In this document: in pieces, positions 1 to 6,532 of the stretch
How positions within the stretch are numbered: position 1 is the first letter of the stretch
How the letters are laid out: each line of letters starts with the position of its first letter
Source: Methanocorpusculum sp.
GTDB taxonomy: Archaea; Halobacteriota; Methanomicrobia; Methanomicrobiales; Methanocorpusculaceae
NCBI GenBank assembly: GCA_030539595.1
Contig: JAUNXW010000073.1
Location: forward strand, 1-7,646
Direction: 5' to 3'
Length of the DNA stretch: 7,646 bases
Notes under the pieces: generated by a model
Told to the model about the DNA's origin: nothing
The model's database searches: none
The model's input: the letters and a program-made list of their open reading frames with translations, nothing else
Translations under genes and position numbers: made by a program

Positions 1-125
1 GGAATAACAGTAAAACAATCTCATCATCAAAATCTTGTCCAACGGATTTAATCACGATTGTACACACTCTAAAAAATCACAACCATGTAAACAGATTGAT
101 TAATTCAGCGCTCCAATATATAATC
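1..125. other. Gene-free leader upstream of the RNase P RNA
   Basis: I see no gene that can be supported here. The stretch is AT-rich and should contain the promoter of the RNase P RNA that follows. There is no strong archaeal box A at the expected distance: about 26 bases before position 126 there is only a weak GATTAATT around 98-105. A clean TATATA lies at 117-122 but is too close to the mature 5' end to serve as its TATA box. A short open stretch on the + strand (1-51, ending in TAA) could be the tail of a gene lying to the left, but 16 codons give no recognisable protein. Confidence 0.5.
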
Positions 126-432
126 CTGCGAGAGAAAGCACGCGGTTAACGGCGATAATTGATTTCGCTGAGGAAAGTCCTCCCACCTGTCGGGCAGACA
201 GCCGTACACAAGTACGGGCGGTGAGAACCGCAGCAATGGAACAGAAACGACACAGCCTGTTTAGAGTAATGAAGCAGTATGCTGCCGAACGTCGAAGAAC
301 AGGATTTGATGGAACGGCGAATCTCTGTAGGTGCAAGTTGAAACAGGGTTATAAGAGCCTGACCTTACCCGGGTACAACGCTGAGCTGAATACCGCATAA
401 AACATGAGGAGGCTTATTACTTTCACTCGCAG
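126..432 (+). ncRNA. rnpB: RNase P RNA (archaeal catalytic RNA for tRNA 5' maturation)
   Basis: This is the RNA component of RNase P, which removes 5' leaders from precursor tRNAs. The family-wide sequence GAGGAAAGTCC (conserved region I, 5' strand of helix P4) is at 170-180. The archaeal-style ACAGAAAC lies at 241-248 after a GGTGAGAACCGCAGCAA-like segment, and GGAACGGCGAATC follows at about 311-323. Near the 3' end are GCTGAGCTGAATACCGC (about 381-397) and AAACATGAGGAGGCTTATT, whose GGAGG can pair with CCTCC at 179-183 to form P4. The ends were set by helix P1: CTGCGAG at 126-132 pairs with CTCGCAG at 426-432, and GAAAG at 134-138 pairs with CTTTC at 420-424, with one A-A mismatch between them. 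The length of about 307 nt suits an archaeal RNase P RNA. The exact transcript ends are inferred from P1 only. No protein reading frame across this stretch is credible. Confidence 0.93.
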
Positions 433-456
433 ATTTTAAAAAATTAAATTCTTTCA
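433..456. terminator. AT-rich convergent end region between rnpB and fwdC
   Basis: rnpB (+) ends at about 432 and fwdC (-) stops at 444-446, leaving 11 bases between them. Read on +, the sequence after P1 is ATTTTAAAAAATTAAATTCTTT. Read on -, the fwdC stop codon is followed by a run of six T's and then AAAA. Archaeal transcription usually ends at T-rich tracts, so this segment may end transcription from both sides. That role is inferred, and the T runs are short. Confidence 0.4.
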
Positions 457-1214
457 AAACTTGCAACTTTTAATGTACCTTTTCCGTTTCGGTGGGCTAA
501 GTCCCCATTAAAAACTATTAACTCATGCCCATCTTCAACAACTTTTCCGACCTCCTTAAACGTCGGCATAAAGTCAGTCACGTGACCATAAATGCTTGCC
601 TCGCCCGCAAACATATCTCCGCATGGCATAGTACAGTCCCCTTCAATTACAAGCTTCCCGCCTTTCATATTGCAGCCCGCATGAAGCCCAGCATTTCCTT
701 TAACGTGAACAACTCCGCCGAACAGACACTCAGCGCAGTAATCTCCGACATCGCCTTCAACCAAAATCTCTCCGCCTCTCATGCCTTTTCTTCCGCCGCG
801 GTAACCTGAGCCGCAGTAGTTCCCCGCGTTTCCGTGACAGATGATTTTTCCGCCGAGCATTTCACGACCGAGCCAGTCTGTAGCATTTCCCATAATCTCA
901 ATTTCACCGCCCGTCATAAAATCACCGCAGTGCATGCCGATATTTCCATCGACAATTATTTTTCCGTTGGTCATATATTCGCCGACACGCTTCACCTGCG
1001 AACAGTCGCCGATAATGTAAATCTCGGTTGTTGCCGGGCCTGCCGCTTCTCCGTCAACTCTTATATCAAAAACATCACGGAGCTTCTTTTTTTCGTTGCC
1101 GACAAAAACCGACAAGTCAATGGTCTTACAAAGAGTTTCAGGACAGACAGCCTCTGCTTCAACAGGAAGATTTCCCGCAGCACCTTCTCTTAAGATAAGT
1201 GTAATGCGCCTCAT
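444..1214 (-). CDS. fwdC: Formylmethanofuran dehydrogenase subunit C
   Basis: This is subunit C (256 aa) of the Mo/W formylmethanofuran dehydrogenase, a cytoplasmic complex that reduces and fixes CO2 on methanofuran in the first step of methanogenesis. FwdC is a structural subunit related to the C-terminal domain of glutamate synthase. Residues of about 65-217 form a series of roughly 18-residue repeats of the type GGxIxxxGNxGxxxG, for example around GGEILVEGDVGDYC and GGKLVIEGD. This is the repeated right-handed beta-helix pattern of the family. The length fits full FwdC. The ATG at 1214 overlaps the fwdA stop as ATGA, and GGAGA lies a short distance upstream, so the start is well supported. 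It is the last gene of the operon and stops 11 bases from the converging RNase P RNA. The molybdenum (fmd) or tungsten (fwd) isotype cannot be told from this subunit. Confidence 0.95.
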   Translation of the reverse strand: MRRITLILREGAAGNLPVEAEAVCPETLCKTIDLSVFVGNEKKKLRDVFDIRVDGEAAGPATTEIYIIGDCSQVKRVGEYMTNGKIIVDGNIGMHCGDFMTGGEIEIMGNATDWLGREMLGGKIICHGNAGNYCGSGYRGGRKGMRGGEILVEGDVGDYCAECLFGGVVHVKGNAGLHAGCNMKGGKLVIEGDCTMPCGDMFAGEASIYGHVTDFMPTFKEVGKVVEDGHELIVFNGDLAHRNGKGTLKVASFERI

Positions 1215-2914
1215 AATTTTGTCTCCGTCTCAATTTTCATACTGCGCCTGAGATAATAATTCTCATCGACAGGATAGTTTGACATCTGAACAGTGTAGAA
1301 TTTCTCAAACGTCTTAATCAATTCAGGGTCTTTGGACATGTTGTATTTTTCGGGAACTTTCGGGCTGCACCAGAAAGTTCTGTTGAGGTCGTCGGCTAAA
1401 ATCTCATCGTATTTGGAGACAAGGACACCGCCCTTGAATGTGTAATTGGTCTGACCGAATCCGCGGATTAATTCAGCATACTGCTTTGACGGGTCAATTT
1501 TATCAGGCTTAATCGGATAAACTGCCACATCTCCTTCAGCTCCAACACCCAAATGTCCCTTGCCCATCTCAATTAGACCGAGCGCTCTTGCCTGACCTGC
1601 GCGTGTCATAACGGCAATTTCTTCAAAGGTCAATTCTCGGTCGATTGACGGTAAGATAACTCTCTTCCCTGTGTCCTTGTGAATCGTCGCAAACTCTTTG
1701 CGACGATACTCTTCGCTCATCAGAAGACCTATAATCTCAGGATATTTCACAAAAGGTGCGCCGTTTGGGTTGTCGGTTGTCAGAAGGCACTGCCACGGAT
1801 TTTTAACGAGCAGGGCAAGTTCAAGACCTATTGCCCACATGATGCTGTTTACGAGGTTTTTGCGCCTGTACATAACAGGGATAACGCCAGAAGCTGTTTC
1901 CATTTCAACATCGTGATTGCTCCACTTGTCCTGATGAAGTCTGAACAGGTTAAACTCCATTGGTCCGTCGGCCGTCATTGTCGTGGTTCTGCCAAACATT
2001 ATCTGCCCCATATCAATAGTTATCTGCGGTCTCAGATTCACCATGTTTGAAACAGGTTCTGCCTTTGAACAAAAATCACTCCAACCGCTTCCTCCGTACG
2101 AATGGAACTGAACATGCGTTAAGTAAGCTGTCTGTCTTTTTTTGTTCAGGTCGGGAACAAGCCCCATAGTTCCTATTGTGCATGTATAGTTGCCTGGCTT
2201 TCCCAAATTGTTGCAGTGGATGTGAACCGAGTGAGGCAGATTCAGCATTTCGTTCGCTTCAATAATTCCTTTGATGTATTCGGCAGGCGTCAGATCGAAA
2301 ACAGGAATAGGTTTTCTTATACAGTCAACGTTTTTGCCCCAGCTCCAGAGTTCAGCTCCAAGCGGATTTGTGAGTTTTACTCCGTATCCTTTTACGGCAT
2401 CAAGTCTCCAGGCAATAAGAGCTGCAGCACGCTTGATGTCGCCGTCTGCTACAGCCTTCATTACTCCCCAGTCACCATCAAAGAGTGTCAGAATCAGACC
2501 GTCCTGAAGAGGCGTGTGTCTGAACTCTTCATGAGTGTGCCGCGCTTCAAGTGGAGCCATTGCTCCTTCGGTGAGCGTGGTGTACCCCATCATCGCATAG
2601 CGGTAGCTGTTTCCGTAAGTTGTTGGAATACTGTAGCCGGAAACTGCTCTCATACCGTTTTTACGCGGAGCTCGTCCGGCACGCATATCTTCCGGGCTCA
2701 TGTATCTGCCGAAGTTTACTTTTGTTCCGCAGATGTGAGTGTGCGAGTCAATTCCACCCGGAAGCGTGAGACACCCGCCCGCATCAATAATTTCAGCTTT
2801 TGGCGAAGGCTCTTCAGATATTTTTCCGTTGACTATTGCAATGTCTCTGATTTCTCCGTGAACTTTGTTGACGGGGTCAATCACATAGGCATTTTTAATT
2901 AAGTAGTCGGTCAT
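1211..2914 (-). CDS. fwdA: Formylmethanofuran dehydrogenase subunit A (binuclear-zinc amidohydrolase)
   Basis: FwdA (567 aa) carries the second active site of formylmethanofuran dehydrogenase. It condenses formate, made from CO2 at the FwdB site, with the amine of methanofuran. It belongs to the amidohydrolase superfamily. Visible metal-site residues are the HxH pair in DSHTH (H58, H60), the lysine of GVKLTNP (about K180) that is carboxylated in the family, histidines in PHSVHIHC (228-233) and in TYVQFH-like THVQFH (H267/H271), and the aspartate of LLTTDNPNG (about D381). All key residues are present, so the protein should be active. An in-frame ATG at 2974 would add 20 residues rich in Gly, Ser and Cys that overlap the polyferredoxin gene. 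I chose the ATG at 2914 because it forms an ATGA overlap with that gene's stop, has a perfect AGGAGG seven bases upstream, and gives the family N-terminus (MTDYLIKNAYVIDP). Confidence 0.96.
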   Translation of the reverse strand: MTDYLIKNAYVIDPVNKVHGEIRDIAIVNGKISEEPSPKAEIIDAGGCLTLPGGIDSHTHICGTKVNFGRYMSPEDMRAGRAPRKNGMRAVSGYSIPTTYGNSYRYAMMGYTTLTEGAMAPLEARHTHEEFRHTPLQDGLILTLFDGDWGVMKAVADGDIKRAAALIAWRLDAVKGYGVKLTNPLGAELWSWGKNVDCIRKPIPVFDLTPAEYIKGIIEANEMLNLPHSVHIHCNNLGKPGNYTCTIGTMGLVPDLNKKRQTAYLTHVQFHSYGGSGWSDFCSKAEPVSNMVNLRPQITIDMGQIMFGRTTTMTADGPMEFNLFRLHQDKWSNHDVEMETASGVIPVMYRRKNLVNSIMWAIGLELALLVKNPWQCLLTTDNPNGAPFVKYPEIIGLLMSEEYRRKEFATIHKDTGKRVILPSIDRELTFEEIAVMTRAGQARALGLIEMGKGHLGVGAEGDVAVYPIKPDKIDPSKQYAELIRGFGQTNYTFKGGVLVSKYDEILADDLNRTFWCSPKVPEKYNMSKDPELIKTFEKFYTVQMSNYPVDENYYLRRSMKIETETKL

Positions 2915-3510
2915 TTTACCGCCTCCTGAACCGCCGAAACAAGTCTTACAACGTGAATTGCTCCGTTGGGGCATGTATCCATACAGACTTTACAGCCCTT
3001 GCAGAGTTCATTGTGCAGAACCGTATTTTTACCGTGCTCAACGCGGATTACAAGATTACTTGAGGTTGCAGTTCCCCCCGCGCCGATGTTTTCATCTATC
3101 TCCCTATTTGAAGGACAAGCGGTGCTGCAGTTTCCGCAGCCCATACACTTGACTTTATCAATTATGATTTTATATTCGTGAGCGAATGCAAGTCCCTGAC
3201 TGTGACGCTTTTCAAGTAAGTCACCCGAGGTCAGAACTTCTTCGGGGCAGGCTTCAACGCAGTAGCCGCACCTGACGCAGTGACCTTGAAAAATCTGCGG
3301 TCTCCACTCTCCGTCAAATTGAATCACATCAATTGCAGCAGGTGAGGGACAAATCATTTTACATGTCAGGCAGTGAATACATTTTTTATCTGTAAGTGTC
3401 GGGAAGTCTCTGAAATTTGCAGGGCTTGTTAATGGAGGCGTTCTCACGTAGAAAAATCTGCGAATCCATGACGGGCGCAGAAACTCTCTGATGTATGAAA
3501 AGATACTCAT
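2911..3510 (-). CDS. Polyferredoxin with four [4Fe-4S] motifs, between Eha and Fwd (EhaP-like)
   Basis: This is a 199-aa iron-sulfur protein with four complete CxxCxxCxxxCP motifs at residues 44-54, 78-88, 122-132 and 170-180, so it should bind four [4Fe-4S] clusters. It would carry electrons from the hydrogenase to cytoplasmic acceptors. The first pair follows a basic, amphipathic N-terminus (MSIFSYIREFLRPSWIRRFF) as in EchF/NuoI-type subunits. The second pair (CMGCGNC..., CKGCKVC...) looks more like the ferredoxin subunits of formylmethanofuran dehydrogenase. Its position after ehaO matches EhaP of other methanogens, but orthology is uncertain, so no symbol is given. The start is the ATG at 3510, one base after the ehaO stop, with GGAG seven bases upstream. 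A TTG at 3531 would add seven residues and is less likely. Its stop overlaps the fwdA start as ATGA. Confidence 0.88.
   Translation of the reverse strand: MSIFSYIREFLRPSWIRRFFYVRTPPLTSPANFRDFPTLTDKKCIHCLTCKMICPSPAAIDVIQFDGEWRPQIFQGHCVRCGYCVEACPEEVLTSGDLLEKRHSQGLAFAHEYKIIIDKVKCMGCGNCSTACPSNREIDENIGAGGTATSSNLVIRVEHGKNTVLHNELCKGCKVCMDTCPNGAIHVVRLVSAVQEAVK
2922..2927 (-). promoter_or_regulatory. Ribosome binding site AGGAGG that fixes the fwdA start
   Basis: On the minus strand AGGAGG is followed by seven bases and the ATG at 2914. It lies inside the 3' end of the polyferredoxin gene. This favours 2914 over the upstream in-frame ATG at 2974. Confidence 0.8.
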
Positions 3511-3511
3511 T

Positions 3512-4597
3512 TCAGCGCTCCGCACAGGCAATACACGGGTCTGAACTGATGAAAACCGATGTTACATCAGCCGCAGATGTGAGATTTTTCATCATGGCAT
3601 GGCTTGCCACTTCAACATTTGGAATAGACGGCGTCTGAATAGCAACTCTCACAACCTGACCGAACTCATCAAGTTCAAGGTCGTAAGTCAAATCACCGCG
3701 AGGGGCTTCCACCGTGTGCACAGCGTGTCCTGCTGTGATAACCGCTCCGTTTCTGATTTTTCCGGGCTCAAGCGCCGCAGCCGCATTTCTTACAAGGTTT
3801 ACCGACTGGAAGAGTTCATCAAACCTCAGCATAATTCTTGCGAAGTTGTCGCTTTCTGTTCTTGTAATCATATGCCAGCCAAGCTCTTTATAAAGTTCGT
3901 CATCTTTTCTTGCATCGCGTTCAAGCCCGCAGGCTCTTGCCGTAGGACCTACAACGCCTGATGCAGCCGCGTCTTCATGCGATAAAACTCCGATTCCCTT
4001 AGACCTCAGCGCAATAAGAGGTCCGGACTCAAACATTTTTACAAAACGCTTAAGCTCCTTCTCAATTTTATCCATTGCGGAAACTATTGATTTAACAGTC
4101 TCATCGGAAATATCTTCGCGAACTCCCCCCGGAACAACATATGCAGACATAACTCTTGTTCCAGAAACGCTTTCAATGGCATCCATTGCGGTCTCTCTGA
4201 GATTCAGCAGATACATTGCCAGAGTTTCGTGCTCAATAGTGTAGCAGTAGGAATAATTCGCTAAGAGATGGCTCTGGATTCTGTCAAGTTCGTTGAGTAT
4301 AATTCTCAGAATTGCAGCACGTCTTGGGACGCTGATACCGCTGATTTTTTCTATGGTCTCAACTATGGCTGTGTTGTGGACAACCGAACAAATTCCGCAG
4401 ACACGCTCGGCAAGGAAAATTACCTCCTGCCATGGTCTGCCGACCATTATTTTTTCAATCCCCTTCTTAACGTAGCCGAGCTCAACTTCTGTGCTTAAAA
4501 CCCGCTCGCCCGCGGTTTCACATTTTATTCTTGCCGGCTCTTTGAAACACGGGTGAATCGGTCCAACGGGAAGCGAGACATCAACGACTTTCTTCAT
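3512..4597 (-). CDS. ehaO: Energy-converting [NiFe] hydrogenase Eha, large catalytic subunit
   Basis: This is the NiFe-site subunit (361 aa) of a membrane-bound group 4 hydrogenase, which oxidises H2 and couples it to ion-driven ferredoxin reduction. The four nickel-binding cysteines are visible: C67 and C70 in RVCGICSVVHN, and C355 and C358 in the final DPCIACAER. GPIHPC (residues 12-17) and VEAPRGDL (about 297-304) are shared with NuoD/EchE-type proteins. The chain ends three residues after the last nickel cysteine, so there is no C-terminal peptide for a maturation protease to remove. The ATG at 4597 overlaps the ehaN stop as ATGA and has AAGGAGG seven bases upstream. It is followed after one base by the polyferredoxin gene. 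The Eha assignment, rather than Ech, Ehb or Mbh, rests on the neighbours (EhaM, short EhaH, EhaI). Confidence 0.93.
   Translation of the reverse strand: MKKVVDVSLPVGPIHPCFKEPARIKCETAGERVLSTEVELGYVKKGIEKIMVGRPWQEVIFLAERVCGICSVVHNTAIVETIEKISGISVPRRAAILRIILNELDRIQSHLLANYSYCYTIEHETLAMYLLNLRETAMDAIESVSGTRVMSAYVVPGGVREDISDETVKSIVSAMDKIEKELKRFVKMFESGPLIALRSKGIGVLSHEDAAASGVVGPTARACGLERDARKDDELYKELGWHMITRTESDNFARIMLRFDELFQSVNLVRNAAAALEPGKIRNGAVITAGHAVHTVEAPRGDLTYDLELDEFGQVVRVAIQTPSIPNVEVASHAMMKNLTSAADVTSVFISSDPCIACAER
3518..3521 (-). promoter_or_regulatory. Ribosome binding site GGAG that fixes the polyferredoxin start
   Basis: On the minus strand GGAG lies seven bases before the ATG at 3510, within the last codons of ehaO. 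It supports that ATG rather than the in-frame TTG at 3531. Confidence 0.6.
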
Positions 4598-5061
4598 TTT
4601 TGAGCCTCCTTATTTTTTATTTCGTAATCCTTGAAGAGTTCGCCCGCCGCGCCTAGAATTGCTGAAATAATTTCTGCGGGACTTGGAGGACAACCGGGAA
4701 CGGATGCGGTCACGGGAATATATTTGCTTACGGGCGGGTCTATTAGTTTTCCGGGTCTGTTGAATACACAGCCCGAAACAGGACAGTTGCCTATAGTAAC
4801 AACGGCTTTAGGCTCGGGAACTCTGTCCCAGAGGTCTGGAAGTTTATCAATCCACTGCGGTGACATACCCCCTGTGATTAAAATTACGTCAGCTTCACGC
4901 GGGTTGTTGTGAACATAAATTCCGTACTGTTCGATATCATATTTCGGCGCAAGGCAGGCAAGAATTTCTATATCACAGCCGTTGCACGAACCAGTATTCA
5001 CGTAGCAGACGTGAATGGAACGTTTACGCACCGAATTTTTGACAGACTGAATCAAACTCAT
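4594..5061 (-). CDS. ehaN: Energy-converting [NiFe] hydrogenase Eha, small subunit
   Basis: This is the 155-aa small subunit, related to NuoB and EchC. It holds the [4Fe-4S] cluster next to the NiFe site and passes electrons on. Candidate ligands are C26 and C29 in TGSCNGCDIEIL, C93 in IGNCPVSGC (C98 is nearby) and C124 in VPGCPPSP. The GxCNGCDIE and VPGCPPxP signatures are typical of this family. There is no signal peptide and no C-terminal anchor, as expected for a group 4 enzyme facing the cytoplasm. The length is usual for Ech/Eha small subunits. The ATG at 5061 overlaps the ehaM stop as ATGA, with GGAGGAGAT immediately upstream. The stop overlaps the start of ehaO. Confidence 0.93.
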   Translation of the reverse strand: MSLIQSVKNSVRKRSIHVCYVNTGSCNGCDIEILACLAPKYDIEQYGIYVHNNPREADVILITGGMSPQWIDKLPDLWDRVPEPKAVVTIGNCPVSGCVFNRPGKLIDPPVSKYIPVTASVPGCPPSPAEIISAILGAAGELFKDYEIKNKEAQK

Positions 5062-5435
5062 TTTATCTCCTCCAGAATTTTATTTATTGTCTCTTTTATG
5101 ACAGCGCTCTTTTGCTCGCCCTGTTTTATTTTTTCGTTCGCTTCGACAAGGAATTTTTCGGCGGACGCAGAATTTAAAATTCCTGCAGCAGTTGTCAGAT
5201 GCGGTAACGATAGTTCATAAGCAAGTTCATCAGACTTATCGGATTCAGCCGCAATAATTCTCTTCGGCAGATTTTCAATAGTCATCAGATCGCATTTTTC
5301 AATCAGAATTTTTCTCATAGCCTGTCTTGAAATTCCAAGACGTTTGGCAAGAATAAGAACAGCTTCATCCTGAGCAGTTCCCTTGAGAGAAACGAGTTTC
5401 ATTGAAGACAAGTCCCGCTCGTATTCGAGTTTCAT
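5058..5435 (-). CDS. ehaM: EhaM-like soluble subunit (DUF1959 family)
   Basis: This is a 125-aa, apparently all-helical, soluble protein without membrane segments or cysteine clusters (a single Cys). I recognise it as the DUF1959 family, which occurs in eha operons just before the small subunit gene. Its molecular role is not established, though an assembly or structural role in the hydrogenase is plausible. Residues of about 23-50 (DEAVLILAKRLGISRQAMRK) resemble a helix-turn-helix. The rest is charged and helical, with a Lys/Glu-rich C-terminus. The ATG at 5435 overlaps the upstream stop as ATGA, and GGAGG is six bases away, so the start is firm. The stop overlaps the ehaN start. The assignment rests on sequence recall and position. 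Confidence 0.8.
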   Translation of the reverse strand: MKLEYERDLSSMKLVSLKGTAQDEAVLILAKRLGISRQAMRKILIEKCDLMTIENLPKRIIAAESDKSDELAYELSLPHLTTAAGILNSASAEKFLVEANEKIKQGEQKSAVIKETINKILEEIK

Positions 5436-5683
5436 AAAATACCTCCAAAGCAGAGAAGCCCGTAAGCAACAAACGCAAGAACCATAGCCCAGAGAACTAT
5501 TATTTCACCGACGTGAACCGCATGCTCGCTTTTTATGAAGAATATGCTCGCAAGAACAGCCAGAAGAACCGAACCTATAACTCCTCCGAGAAGAACTTCT
5601 TGGTGCAGAGCGCCTTCCCAGAGCATCAGAATTATGTAAAACGCCGCGGCAATAAGCACAATTTTAGGAATTATCCGTTTCAT
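5432..5683 (-). CDS. Small three-helix membrane protein in the EhaK/EhaL position
   Basis: This is an 83-aa hydrophobic protein with three likely membrane helices, at residues of about 7-24, 31-50 and 59-82. A short charged loop (KSEHAVH) lies between the second and third. It sits between ehaJ and ehaM, where other eha operons have the small membrane subunits EhaK and EhaL. It is probably part of the membrane arm of the hydrogenase. I cannot tell which of the two it corresponds to, or whether it replaces both. The ATG at 5683 forms an ATGA overlap with the ehaJ stop and has GGTGAT just upstream. A GTG at 5695 would add four residues but has no good ribosome binding site. Confidence 0.8.
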   Translation of the reverse strand: MKRIIPKIVLIAAAFYIILMLWEGALHQEVLLGGVIGSVLLAVLASIFFIKSEHAVHVGEIIVLWAMVLAFVAYGLLCFGGIL

Positions 5684-6531
5684 AAAATCACCCACATTAT
5701 AATTCCGTAAATACAGACGACAACAGTCCAGACAAACTGAATTGTAACCGTGTTATACGGAGTAAGCATAGGACATACAGCGCAGACAAACGAGACTGTT
5801 ATCATAATGATAACCATCACAATAATCATCAGCCAAAAAGGCATTGCTCCAAAGAACAGAGTTGTAAAGAGCGCTAAAAGCACAACGGTCTTGAGAGCGT
5901 CCGCGATATTTAACATAGCCCTCCATCCGCCGAAATGCTCAGTCCAGTATCCGGAGACAAGCTCCTTTGCTTCAATTACCGAGAAAGGACTGTAGTGTGC
6001 TTTGGAAAGTATGATTAAGTAAAGAGATACTGCGGCTGGAAGCGCAACAAAGAACAGAATACCGTTTGCACTTTCCCACGCTGTTATTTCCGATATTTTC
6101 AGCGTTCCTGTAAAGAGATAAATCACCGCAACGGTTACGAGAAGCGGCAACTCAGCCGCTGCAGACATAACAGACCTTATAGCTCCGAACTTTGTGTATG
6201 GTGAACCGGAAGAAAGACCTGTTCCGTGCTCAACAATTTTATGGAGCATGTAGAATGCAAAAATTATCAGAAGCGAGCCGCCCGTGATAAGAACATAAAG
6301 AGCCCCTGTCCAAATGGCTATTGCGATTAAGACAATAGCGACAAACATCACCTGACTTGCAGTCCTTGGAATCCACGTCTGCTTAAACGAAAACTTCAGG
6401 GTGTGGAGAATTTCCTGCCAAATGGGAGGACCGGGTCTCTGCTGAATTCTTGCAATTACTTTGCGGTGAATTCCGTGAAGCAGCAGACCGAAGAAGACCG
6501 CAAATATCAGGAGAAGAATAAACTCAATCAT
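5680..6531 (-). CDS. ehaJ: Energy-converting hydrogenase membrane subunit, NuoH/EchB family
   Basis: This is the 283-aa membrane subunit that links the catalytic module to the ion-translocating arm, equivalent to NuoH of complex I and EchB. About eight membrane helices are visible. The cytoplasmic loop after the first helix holds the family signature RKVIARIQQRPGPP (residues 23-36). A second conserved loop, IEAKELVSGYWTEHFGG (about 196-212), carries the acidic residues typical of NuoH. The first helix begins right at MIEFILLLIF. I chose the ATG at 6531, one base after the ehaI stop. A GTG at 6576 would add 15 charged residues overlapping ehaI and is unlikely. The ribosome binding site (GTGGGG) is weak, so translation is probably coupled to ehaI. 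The stop overlaps the next gene as ATGA. Confidence 0.92.
   Translation of the reverse strand: MIEFILLLIFAVFFGLLLHGIHRKVIARIQQRPGPPIWQEILHTLKFSFKQTWIPRTASQVMFVAIVLIAIAIWTGALYVLITGGSLLIIFAFYMLHKIVEHGTGLSSGSPYTKFGAIRSVMSAAAELPLLVTVAVIYLFTGTLKISEITAWESANGILFFVALPAAVSLYLIILSKAHYSPFSVIEAKELVSGYWTEHFGGWRAMLNIADALKTVVLLALFTTLFFGAMPFWLMIIVMVIIMITVSFVCAVCPMLTPYNTVTIQFVWTVVVCIYGIIMWVIL
5688..5693 (-). promoter_or_regulatory. Ribosome binding site GGGTGAT for the small EhaK/L-position gene
   Basis: On the minus strand GGGTGA is followed by TTTT and the ATG at 5683. The GGTGAT core matches the archaeal 16S rRNA tail. It covers part of the alternative GTG at 5695, which argues against that start. Confidence 0.5.
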
Positions 6532-6532
6532 T

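Noticed and set aside
104..114. The 11-base word TTCAGCGCTCC occurs here and again at 3511-3521
   Set aside because: Several exact 11-base repeats are expected by chance in a window of this size, and the second copy is explained by coding sequence and the ribosome binding site at the ehaO end.
1..147. Plus-strand open stretches at the left edge (1-51 and 3-149) that could be a gene tail
   Set aside because: They are too short and show no recognisable sequence. The longer one runs into the RNase P RNA, so neither can be supported.
100..336. Minus-strand open frame of 78 codons near the left end
   Set aside because: It lies antisense across the conserved core of the RNase P RNA, and its protein is Arg/Cys/Leu-rich with no family resemblance.
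834..1193. Plus-strand open frame of 119 codons inside fwdC
   Set aside because: It is antisense to the glycine-rich repeats of fwdC, which tend to leave open frames on the other strand. No ribosome binding site or domain was seen.
2216..2902. Plus-strand open frame of 228 codons
   Set aside because: It lies entirely antisense to fwdA, whose family match and active-site residues are clear. The opposite-frame protein is rich in Ser, Phe, Val and Arg and shows no recognisable domain.
2915..2974. Longer fwdA with a 20-residue N-terminal extension
   Set aside because: The extension is simply the other frame of the polyferredoxin 3' end. The perfect ribosome binding site and ATGA overlap at 2914 give the family N-terminus.
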